A stretch of 64,000 nucleotides of DNA from Planctomycetota bacterium (GTDB taxonomy: Bacteria; Planctomycetota; Planctomycetia; Pirellulales; Lacipirellulaceae): NCBI GenBank assembly GCA_013152205.1, contig JAADGV010000027.1, positions 30,270 through 94,269 of the forward strand, in the 5' to 3' direction. Below the pieces are notes generated by a model. That model had not been told where the DNA came from. It ran no database searches and saw nothing but the letters and a program-made list of their open reading frames with translations. The position numbers were made by a program, and so were the translations under genes. Shown here piece after piece: positions 9,538 to 17,105 of the stretch; position 1 is the first letter of the stretch; each line of letters begins with the position of its first letter.

Positions 9538-10488
9538 CTATACATTGGAATAGCCGGCCAAGACGGTTTGGATACCCGCCGACTTGAGTTGGCCCAGTTG
9601 TTCGAGACGTTGCCGTACCACCGTGCGTTCTTCTTCTCCAAAACCGTGCAATGGCAGGGCCATTTGGTCTTCGCAAATACCGAGGCAAGCAAGAGCCGTT
9701 TTGGTTCCTTTGATGTAGGACGAACCGTGTTGGCCGATGCCGTAGAGCAACTTGCCGAATCGCAGGAGGTCTTCGTGGTAAGCCTGGACCTGTGCGGAGT
9801 CGCCACGCTGGTGTGCCTCGAACAAGTCGACAAAGAGACGCGGAAAGAGATTCGCCCCGCCGCAAACGCCGCCCATGACGCCGAGTTTGAGTGCTTCGAC
9901 AAGAATTTCTTCCGGGCCGGTCATAACCGTCCAGTCGGGTCGTTGCGAGGCAACCTCGACATATTCGGCAGCACACCGGATGTCGCCTGAGCTGTCTTTG
10001 AGGCCAATGACGTTATCGTAGTCGAGCATCTGCCGTACGGTTTCGATGTCGAAGCTGACTTTGGTGAGGCCAGGCATGTTGTAAAGCACCAACGGCAGCG
10101 GGAGGTCGGCGACTAGTTGACGTAGGTAATCAAGCAACTCGGGCTGCGCGATCTGAAAGTAGTAGGGGGCGCTTGCTACCACCGCATCGGCCCCGGCGTC
10201 TGCCGCAGCCTGGGCCAGCCGGATGGAATCTTGAAGACAAGTGTCGGTGATGCCAACGAGCACAGGAACCCGCCCGTTCACCTGCTTGACCGTGGTTTCG
10301 ATAAGCTGCCGAGAGAGTTCCAGGCTAAGGCTCGGCCCTTCGCCGGTCGAGCCAAGAACGAAGAGGCCGTGAACGCCGCCCGAGACAATATGTTCGACAA
10401 GCCGCTCGCAGCCAACGACATCAAGAGTGTCGTGACTCGCCATGGGAGTAATCATTGGCGGCACAATACCGCGTAAAGGAGTTTGCAT
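9538..10488 (-). CDS. Dihydrodipicolinate synthase/N-acetylneuraminate lyase-family class I aldolase
   Basis: 316 residues forming one TIM barrel. GLFVLGSTGEGPSLSLEL carries the keto-acid-binding loop, LYNMPG the catalytic Tyr136, and IGLKDSSGD the Schiff-base Lys164. The genomic setting (ribulokinase, sugar isomerase) argues for a 2-keto-3-deoxy-sugar acid aldolase or dehydratase rather than lysine synthesis; sialic acid lyase is another option given the sialidase-like gene upstream. It is first in the run DapA-like, araB, FucI-like. Confidence 0.85.
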   Translation of the reverse strand: MQTPLRGIVPPMITPMASHDTLDVVGCERLVEHIVSGGVHGLFVLGSTGEGPSLSLELSRQLIETTVKQVNGRVPVLVGITDTCLQDSIRLAQAAADAGADAVVASAPYYFQIAQPELLDYLRQLVADLPLPLVLYNMPGLTKVSFDIETVRQMLDYDNVIGLKDSSGDIRCAAEYVEVASQRPDWTVMTGPEEILVEALKLGVMGGVCGGANLFPRLFVDLFEAHQRGDSAQVQAYHEDLLRFGKLLYGIGQHGSSYIKGTKTALACLGICEDQMALPLHGFGEEERTVVRQRLEQLGQLKSAGIQTVLAGYSNV

Positions 10489-10515
10489 ATTTGACTTATT
10501 TCAATCGTTAGTGAC

Positions 10516-10555
10516 AGTAGTTCCAAGTCGGCTTCGTCTCGGATTTGGAACTACT
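10516..10555. terminator. Hairpin between the sialidase-like and aldolase genes
   Basis: AGTAGTTCCAA (10516-10526) and TTGGAACTACT (10545-10555) are perfect arms with a short GC-rich inner stem. It lies downstream of the sialidase-like gene and upstream of the aldolase gene, so it probably ends the former transcript. No T tract on the minus strand. Confidence 0.4.
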
Positions 10556-10685
10556 AATTTTGTTGAGAATAATTTGCACCCATCGAAGAAAAATGCGAGT
10601 CTAGTTCTGGCATCTCAGATCCTCCTCATTCGCGTCTATTAGCGCTGATTAGTGGTTTCTTCCTTGCCTACTCGTGAACGGCTAC

Positions 10686-11774
10686 CTATTTTTTAGGCCA
10701 TTTGCCAGCCGTGATTTCTGAAAGCGATAGTTTAGCAGGATCGATAACCACATGCTTTACTAACTCACGCTTCCAAGTGTAGGTAGCGTGGACGAGGCCA
10801 TCGGCGGTTTGGATGATCGCCGGGTAGGAGTATTCGCCCGGCTGATCTTCCAGCACCAACGCTGCCTGCCAAGTTTCCCCGTCTTCGCTAACTGACAAAT
10901 TCAACGGGCTACGGCCAAACTGAGTGTGGTTGTAGATCAACAAATGACGCCCATCGGCGAGCGTGACCGCATCGGTGCCCGAATTTGGGTTGGGCAAACC
11001 GGTGGCCTTCAAAGGCGACCAGCTTTTGCCGGCATCTTCCGACCAGCTCTCCCAGATTCGCCCCTGGCGTGATCTCCCCAAGGTTTGGAGACGCGTGTCG
11101 GAGTGAATCAGGATGCTGGGTTGAATGGCGCTGAAGTCGATGCCCGTGTTGAGCGGTTTGGTTTTCGACCAAGTTTTCCCCAAGTCGGGAGTGCGTTCCA
11201 TGTGGACGCGCCAAGAGTCGAAGCCCAGGTGGCTGTCTTCGGTGCTGGTGGGGCAGAGCAGATCACCATTGGCAAGTCGAACAGGCTTGTTCTTGACCGG
11301 GCCAAGAATACCCTCAGGCAGCTTTTTTGGTTCCGACCAAGTTTGCCCATTGTCAGCGCTGGTGGTCATCATGCCCCACCAATTTCTGGGGTCGGGACCA
11401 ACTTTGTAGAACAGCAGCAGCGGGCCACCTTTGGCTTGGTAAAGCACCGGGTTCCAGGTGGGATAACGCAACTCAGACGATTGAACGCCGTTGGCAACTT
11501 CGACCGGAGCCGTCCATTTGCCGTCCAGGTGACGAGCAACCCAGATACCAACGTCCTTGTTTTTCTCGTCCGTTCCGCCAAACCAAGCGGCAATCAGGCC
11601 CGCTGGGGTTTCGGCAATGGTCGACGCATGGCAAGCAGGGAAGGGGGCATCTTCGTAGATAAACTCAGCGCTAAGATAGCCGGGCTGCTCTCCAATCGAA
11701 GCAGCAGTAGCCGCGTGGCCGGTGATCGAAAATAGGATTGAAAAAGCAAGTAGCAGGGGGGCCAGATATCGCAT
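10686..11774 (-). CDS. Secreted sialidase-like BNR-repeat six-bladed propeller
   Basis: 362 residues with a signal peptide (LAPLLLAFSILFSITGHAATA). Four Asp-box motifs mark the propeller blades: SADNGQTW, TPDLGKTW, SEDAGKSW and SEDGETW. The order CHASTIAE, GGTDE, TWNPVLY and IQPSILI matches the BNR_2 exo-sialidase-like family common in planctomycetes and Bacteroidetes. True sialidase activity is not certain; many members act on other sugars. It lies upstream of the DapA/NanA-family aldolase, which would suit release and cleavage of a nonulosonic acid. Confidence 0.8.
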   Translation of the reverse strand: MRYLAPLLLAFSILFSITGHAATAASIGEQPGYLSAEFIYEDAPFPACHASTIAETPAGLIAAWFGGTDEKNKDVGIWVARHLDGKWTAPVEVANGVQSSELRYPTWNPVLYQAKGGPLLLFYKVGPDPRNWWGMMTTSADNGQTWSEPKKLPEGILGPVKNKPVRLANGDLLCPTSTEDSHLGFDSWRVHMERTPDLGKTWSKTKPLNTGIDFSAIQPSILIHSDTRLQTLGRSRQGRIWESWSEDAGKSWSPLKATGLPNPNSGTDAVTLADGRHLLIYNHTQFGRSPLNLSVSEDGETWQAALVLEDQPGEYSYPAIIQTADGLVHATYTWKRELVKHVVIDPAKLSLSEITAGKWPKK

Positions 11775-11843
11775 GAAGGGGCTTTCTGTGTTTGGAAATG
11801 GTGATGAGTCGTCGCCGACTCCGTAAAAAAGTCATATTTTTAC

Positions 11844-11869
11844 TAGCCGCAGGCGGAAGCCGCGGTTGA
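11844..11869. repeat. Family-C core fragment
   Basis: TAGCCGCAGGCGGAAGCCGC and GGTTGA, the left internal arm of family C, without a right arm or terminal repeats. It lies between the sialidase-like gene and the lipase gene. Confidence 0.55.
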
Positions 11870-11970
11870 ATTCGTATTTTACTCCGCCAAGAATTTTCGA
11901 CACCCAAAAAAGCCCAGGGGTTGCATCCCATGGGTTCCAACTCGGTCACGCAATCCTGAAAGCTCTAGCC

Positions 11971-12897
11971 CTAAGAATCACGCCCACCAATCTTATGCAA
12001 CGCCCGGCTCCATAGTTTTTCAGCAGCTCGTCGAAAGACGTCGACGCCCGCTTCTTCGTCCTGAACCGCCTCGTGCAGAGATCGGATATAGTTGCCCTGC
12101 ATGTGATCGTCGAAGTGGTCGATTTTGCCAGCCTTGAGCCCTCGCCAAAAACCCCGCCAACGGTCTTTCGAGCGTTGCCATTTGGTCAACCGACGCACAT
12201 CGCCGTTTGCATTAAGGTAAAGCTCCTGCCCCGTGTGGCGATAACCGAACCACGGTGGCGGCATGCGAGTGACCACATCGTTGTTGTTCACCCAACGATA
12301 AAGATTCATCTTGTAGCTATGCACATACCGCTTGTTGCCTACCCGAGGAGAGCCGAAGCTAAACACGCCAGCGGGCACCGATTTGATACTCGAAGCCTGG
12401 CATCGGCCAGCGCAAATCGTGGCCATCGCCGCACCCAACGAGTGGCCCGTGAACCACAGTTCCTTCGCGTTGCTTTCCAAGGCTTGCTCTAAGTGGGGCC
12501 ACAGATCGTCGACTTCTTGCTTGAACCCCCGATGCACCCGGCCAACGGTCTCAGCGATTGCGGTCAACGCGTTGAGGTCAGCCTTGATGTCATTCCACTC
12601 ATGCGCTTCGGTGCCTCGGCAAACGATAACCGCGTCGTGTTCGTTGGAAAGCAGAAAGGCTTGTGAACCATCGCACTCGAAGTAGCGGACGGTCGGTAAG
12701 TTGGTCTGAGCGACCAGCTTGCAAACGATGTCCTCGCGATAGTAAGCAATATCAGCCAGTTCGGCGAACAGCAACGACTGCTTCAGCAAACTGAGTGACC
12801 CGATCGGCCCGGCCAGTGGACGCGATTTCCATTGGTGGGGCATGTCTTCTCGGGTGGTTTTTGCCCCTGCCGAGTTAGATCGAAGTGAAGGTTTCAT
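11971..12897 (-). CDS. Class 3 lipase (fungal-type lipase fold)
   Basis: 308 residues. LWFTGHSLGAAMATICAGR contains the GxSxG elbow with Ser153, FSFGSPRVGNKRY is the conserved strand after it, NNNDVV carries Asp207, and IDHFDDHMQGNY holds the likely catalytic His (261 or 265). VIVCRGTEAHEW gives the oxyanion region. There is no signal peptide, so it appears intracellular, unusual for a lipase. A second ATG at codon 20 could be the start. Acts on acylglycerols or similar esters by family inference. Confidence 0.85.
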   Translation of the reverse strand: MKPSLRSNSAGAKTTREDMPHQWKSRPLAGPIGSLSLLKQSLLFAELADIAYYREDIVCKLVAQTNLPTVRYFECDGSQAFLLSNEHDAVIVCRGTEAHEWNDIKADLNALTAIAETVGRVHRGFKQEVDDLWPHLEQALESNAKELWFTGHSLGAAMATICAGRCQASSIKSVPAGVFSFGSPRVGNKRYVHSYKMNLYRWVNNNDVVTRMPPPWFGYRHTGQELYLNANGDVRRLTKWQRSKDRWRGFWRGLKAGKIDHFDDHMQGNYIRSLHEAVQDEEAGVDVFRRAAEKLWSRALHKIGGRDS

Positions 12898-13016
12898 GAC
12901 ATGCGTTCCTGATGCTTCCTGCCTACTCCCATTCTAAGGGGCCAACGAAAGCCCGCAAGGTCCTGACATCCCCTTTAATCTCCGGCCTAAGGGCAAATTA
13001 CGAATACTGCGTCAAG

Positions 13017-15050
13017 TTACCGCAACGGGTTAAAGTCAACGCCAAGCAGCTTGTAAAAACTACTCAGCTCGGCAAGCTCCTTCTGCACGCGTTCGCTCGG
13101 TTCGACAAATGTGGCTTGCCGCGGGGCCACGAGCGCAGCTAGTTGTTTGATGTCGAAATGCTCAAGCAGCCCAAAGCAAAATAGCTCGGGGGAAGCGTTG
13201 ACCGTAATATTCTGTTCGATGATTTCTTTGAGGCTGCCAAAGCTGTGGTGCAAGTGAAGATTGCCGATGGCCGTAGGTTCGATCGCGGCGGCAACGAGCG
13301 AGTAGAGCGAAGCGCGTGGCCCGACAGCGTGGATATGAGTGGCGTCGGCGCCGAATTGTTCGTTCGCCCAACGAGAAATCGCCGCGACTTGGGTCGCTTG
13401 GATACCCAGGGGACGTTCGCCGACGGCCGCGACAAGAAGTCCGAAGAGGAAGTCGTGGGTGGAAATTTTCGATTCGCCGAAGTAAAAGGGATCGACGGCC
13501 AGTACGCGGTAACCATCGGCAAGAAGTTTTTCAGCCTCCGCAGCCGCCTTGGCACGGCCTTCGTCGGCGACAAGGAGGACGGTTGAATCGGGTGTGCCAC
13601 GCGTAAGTTCAACGGCCGGGACACTCCAGCTATCCCCGACTTTTAGCAGCCAGTAAGTTGCTTTGGTATCTCCAACCGACTCTTGGGCGACTTGCTTTGC
13701 CGCGACATTGCTCCGTTTCGATTTCACGATTTCCGCAAGCTGCTTGCGCCGCGCGGCTTGCCAATCGCCGAGGGCGTCTTTCGTCGCAGGTAGCCCGTTG
13801 TTACGGGGGAGATCGGCAGCAAGGGCTGTGGCGAGCGAATTAAAATTTGCGTTCGGTTCGGGTAGTTCAACGTGCAATTGTTCCTGGGTTTTCAATTCGT
13901 CTTGGCACGCAAATTCTTCATAAGCATAACTGGCGTCACCCGGATAAAAGTGTTCGCCAAGCATGCGGTAGAGCTGCAAACGGTTGTCGAGTTCAAAGTT
14001 GTGGGTGCCCGGGAGATAATTAACGTGAGAACGAAGGTTGGCCTGCTTGCCATAAAGCTTGAAAATCGGGCCAGCCGCCTGCAATAGTGGCGGCAACGCC
14101 CCGCCGGCGACAAAGCAGCAATTGTCGCTGGCGTTGTTGGTCAGAAGCGTGGGGCGGGGCGCCCGTAGTGCCGTGAGATGACAGTAGTCCGCAACGGTGG
14201 CCATGTCGCACGGGGTTTGCTCCGAGTCGCCCAGGTCGGCCGGCTCGTGCAGCCGCGTGAGAAAGCTCGAGTATCCGGCTACCGGATTGGCAAGCGTGAC
14301 GCGAGTATCAAGCGAACTAATAAAAATAGTCTGCCAACCGCCACCCGACAGGCCCGCGACGGCAACGCGCTCGGGGTCTGCATTTTCCAGCGACAACAAG
14401 ACATCAAGCCCGCGCTTCATCGAAAGATAGAATGGCGCCAAACCACTAGTTCCACAAAGATCAATCTGATTCATGCCGTAATGAGCATAATATTTCTTCG
14501 CCAGTTGCCCCATGCCAAGCCATTCTGGGTTGAGGGCGATCATGCCTCGCCTGGCTTGGTTGATGCAGCGAATCTGTTTGTAGTCGGCCCACTTACCGTT
14601 GGGGTCGTGCCCGTTGACATTCATCACCACCGGCACACGGCCTTCGAGTTGGTCAGGCAGATAAAGCAGCGCAGGAATCCAAAGCCCCGGGACCGCTTCG
14701 TAGCGAAGCTTCCGGATTTTGTAGCCCGGCCCACCTTCGAGAGTTTCAAGCCATTCGACCTTGGTCTCCGCCTTGCTCCACTGGGCCGCTTCGCCGCGAA
14801 GCACAACCCGGTCGAACATATCTTGACGGATTCGATCGGCGACCGGCTCCCAGTCTCCCAGAGTTTCAGGAGCAGGCATCGGAGGGATGAGCGGCTCGAT
14901 ATATTTGCGAACTTCGGCAACGGGCGTTTCAGCCGAGATGATCCGATGGGCAAGCAACGAAGCAAGGTCTTGCGGCTTATCGGCCGCTTGTACGGTAGAA
15001 ATGCTGGCGAAAGTAAGAAAAAATAGGCAAGAGAAACGCCGACAGATCAT
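13017..15050 (-). CDS. Secreted two-domain acetyl-xylan-esterase-like protein; second hydrolase domain lacks its nucleophile
   Basis: 677 residues from the ATG at 15050, which has a GAGG site; a longer frame would need a TTG at 15062. MICRRFSCLFFLTFASIS is the signal peptide. Domain one (about 90-380) is an alpha/beta hydrolase with VNGHDPNGK and AVAGLSGGGWQT, nucleophile Ser235. Domain two (about 430-677) has the same fold, but the elbow reads HAVGPRASLYS with no serine in the right place, suggesting a non-catalytic partner domain. Paralogues lie at 1-420 and 55170-57287. Substrate probably an acylated polysaccharide (inference). Confidence 0.75.
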   Translation of the reverse strand: MICRRFSCLFFLTFASISTVQAADKPQDLASLLAHRIISAETPVAEVRKYIEPLIPPMPAPETLGDWEPVADRIRQDMFDRVVLRGEAAQWSKAETKVEWLETLEGGPGYKIRKLRYEAVPGLWIPALLYLPDQLEGRVPVVMNVNGHDPNGKWADYKQIRCINQARRGMIALNPEWLGMGQLAKKYYAHYGMNQIDLCGTSGLAPFYLSMKRGLDVLLSLENADPERVAVAGLSGGGWQTIFISSLDTRVTLANPVAGYSSFLTRLHEPADLGDSEQTPCDMATVADYCHLTALRAPRPTLLTNNASDNCCFVAGGALPPLLQAAGPIFKLYGKQANLRSHVNYLPGTHNFELDNRLQLYRMLGEHFYPGDASYAYEEFACQDELKTQEQLHVELPEPNANFNSLATALAADLPRNNGLPATKDALGDWQAARRKQLAEIVKSKRSNVAAKQVAQESVGDTKATYWLLKVGDSWSVPAVELTRGTPDSTVLLVADEGRAKAAAEAEKLLADGYRVLAVDPFYFGESKISTHDFLFGLLVAAVGERPLGIQATQVAAISRWANEQFGADATHIHAVGPRASLYSLVAAAIEPTAIGNLHLHHSFGSLKEIIEQNITVNASPELFCFGLLEHFDIKQLAALVAPRQATFVEPSERVQKELAELSSFYKLLGVDFNPLR

Positions 15051-15344
15051 CGTAGGCCTCAATGGGTAGATTCGCAGAGGGAGAGAGCCGGCTCATTTTG
15101 GATTGGGTCGGGGGGAATGTCAAATGGATGAAAAGGTGTCCCAGGAGACCTGTAAAGTTGCGACGTTCTAAAATAGATAAGCCACAGAGAGCACCGAGGA
15201 CACTGAGAATCCCGCGATCCAAATTTGGAACGGATGAACCTATTTTCCGCCTGTTATTACCCATTAGCTGTAGGGTGCGTGCAGCGAAGCGAAACGCACC
15301 ATTCGCTTTCTCGGCAAGAAATACCCAAGCCAACCATTTTTCAG
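15051..15344. other. Intergenic region with repeat fragments
   Basis: Contains a half copy of family B (GCCACAGAGAGCACCGAGGA at 15181-15200) and a GGTGCGT/ACGCACC inverted repeat at 15274-15300 of a widespread bacterial type. No gene features. It lies between the esterase start and the family-D block. Confidence 0.5.
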
Positions 15345-15608
15345 TTGAAATTGTGCCACCACTTCTGAGAGAATAGCGATTAGCTTTTAGCCGTTAGCGA
15401 TCAGATTTTTCGTCATTCGTCATTCAGATTTCGTCATTTACCGCGTCCAAATGGACAATATTTTTCCCTTCCGCACTACAAATCCAGCACTTTCCACTCA
15501 ATATTGTCCACCCCAATGGGGCCCCCAGCGATTCGTGCCAAAACGCGCTCCACAAACACTACGATAGAAGCACCAACCACCACAATTTTGTCCACTAATG
15601 TCACCCAA
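15345..15608. repeat. Family-D 260-bp intergenic repeat, copy 1
   Basis: A block from TTGAAATTGTGCCACCACTT to TTTTGTCCACTAATGTCACC that is repeated with high similarity at 54765-55028. It includes a CGTCATTCGTCATTCAG low-complexity part and an inverted pair TGGACAATAT (15451) and ATATTGTCCA (15501). It abuts the 3' end of the MFS gene. Confidence 0.75.
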
Positions 15609-15660
15609 CCAACAACATGTCTGCCAAAAAACATCCGCTTTCCGTTTTCGGCTTTCCGCT

Positions 15661-16917
15661 TTACTCATCTCGCGATCGAAAGCAAGGAAGCCCAAGAACA
15701 CCAAGCGCCAACAAAGCGGCCAAGACCGGATAAACAAGTGCATATAAACCGTCCTGAATTTCCCCGGAAATTTCAGCCATCATCCCCACACCCCAACTAC
15801 AGAGGCTCACGCCGGCCAAACCGGCCATGGCCAACAACGAAAAGAGCGTCGGCGGATTGGCGGGGATAGTTTTCCCCGCATGAATGAGCAGCGTTGGCCA
15901 AACGCCGGAGATCGCCAAACCAAGCAGCACGAGCCAAAGGATAGAAACGCCAGCTGAAGTGGCTTGGCCAAGGCCGACCACCGCGATTGCTGTGACGACA
16001 CAACTGATAACCAAAATGCGAATGTAGCCGAAGCGTTCGGCAAGTGACCCATAAAACCATCGCCCGAAGACCATCGGCGCGGCGAATAGCACGAGCCCCA
16101 TGGCACCCAACAGCGGAGCGGGATCGGTGAGCCCAAAATGGTTGATAAGCCAATTGCTAGTGGCTTCCATGTCGAACTGTCGTTGAAGAAACGAGGGCAC
16201 CCAATTCAAAATGCCTGCTTCAACGCCTCCAGACATGCCAATCACGATCGCACAAAGCCAAAACGAAGGTTTTAGTAGTAGACGCAACATGCCGACCGGC
16301 GCAGCATGTTCCACCGGAGGAGGAAATTTTGAAAGTGCCAACACCACAGCAAGCACCACGGCAAGGATCATGATCGGGAAGAAGGTACTGGTCCACTCGC
16401 CCCCGCGTGCCAGGAAAAGCCCGGCAACAATCGCGGTGAGAACAATGCCGATCTGGAAGCAGCAGTGAATAAGGTTCATCGCCGGGGCAGTGCGATGCGG
16501 ATAGAGGTCGACCGCCAGCGGACTAACCATGGCATCGATAATCGAGCAAGACAATCCCAAGGCGACCGAACCCATCAGCAACGACGAGTAGCTGGTGGCC
16601 GTGTGGTAAGCCGCCATGGCAACCGCCAGCAACACCAACGACACGACAAGCAAGCCCTGCTTACCCCAGCGTTCGCACAGTAGGCCGAAGACCGGGAGCG
16701 TCACCAGAGTGATTGTCGGGGCAACTGCAAAAAACAGCCCGCTTTGCGCATCGGTGAGTTGAAATTGCAGGGCAATTTGCACCAGACAGATTGCGGGCAG
16801 GTTGCCACCCGACGCAAGAGCACCACACGACAAACCGGTAGCAGCCAGCAGCCGATACTTAGGCACCTCGCCCGAGGCGTGGTTGCTCGTCAGGCCTTCG
16901 GCTGGGGGAGTTTGCAT
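15661..16917 (-). CDS. Major facilitator superfamily transporter
   Basis: 418 residues from the ATG at 16917 (upstream frame would need a TTG). The sequence is a run of about 12 hydrophobic segments with a central loop (FPPPVEHAAPVGM). The conserved MFS loop between helices 2 and 3 appears as FGLLCERWGKQGLL and its C-terminal echo as FGRWFYGSLAERFG. A sugar or organic-acid carrier of the inner membrane by family inference. No ribosome site is obvious. Next upstream is the large exported protein, across a strong palindrome. Confidence 0.85.
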   Translation of the reverse strand: MQTPPAEGLTSNHASGEVPKYRLLAATGLSCGALASGGNLPAICLVQIALQFQLTDAQSGLFFAVAPTITLVTLPVFGLLCERWGKQGLLVVSLVLLAVAMAAYHTATSYSSLLMGSVALGLSCSIIDAMVSPLAVDLYPHRTAPAMNLIHCCFQIGIVLTAIVAGLFLARGGEWTSTFFPIMILAVVLAVVLALSKFPPPVEHAAPVGMLRLLLKPSFWLCAIVIGMSGGVEAGILNWVPSFLQRQFDMEATSNWLINHFGLTDPAPLLGAMGLVLFAAPMVFGRWFYGSLAERFGYIRILVISCVVTAIAVVGLGQATSAGVSILWLVLLGLAISGVWPTLLIHAGKTIPANPPTLFSLLAMAGLAGVSLCSWGVGMMAEISGEIQDGLYALVYPVLAALLALGVLGLPCFRSRDE

Positions 16918-17027
16918 CGGCGGGTCTTGTCGGCCAAACGGAGAATCAGAATCGCAGAGTATAGCAGAGTTGTCAGCACGATATAACGTCCAATGACCCT
17001 TTCGCAATGCGAAGCATCATGAATTCA

Positions 17028-17092
17028 CTAGCCCGACGCGCTAGCGAGGGATTGCAACGGGGGTTCCCTCGCTAGCGCGTCGGGCTAGTGTT
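17028..17092. repeat. Perfect long palindrome (family E)
   Basis: CACTAGCCCGACGCGCTAGC plus GAGGGA on the left pairs with TCCCTCGCTAGCGCGTCGGG plus CTAGTG on the right around an approximately 13-base loop (TTGCAACGGGGGT region). It lies directly after the stop of the 910-residue gene and could terminate it, though its length exceeds what a terminator needs. Confidence 0.75.
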
Positions 17093-17105
17093 ACTTGGAA
17101 ATTGG

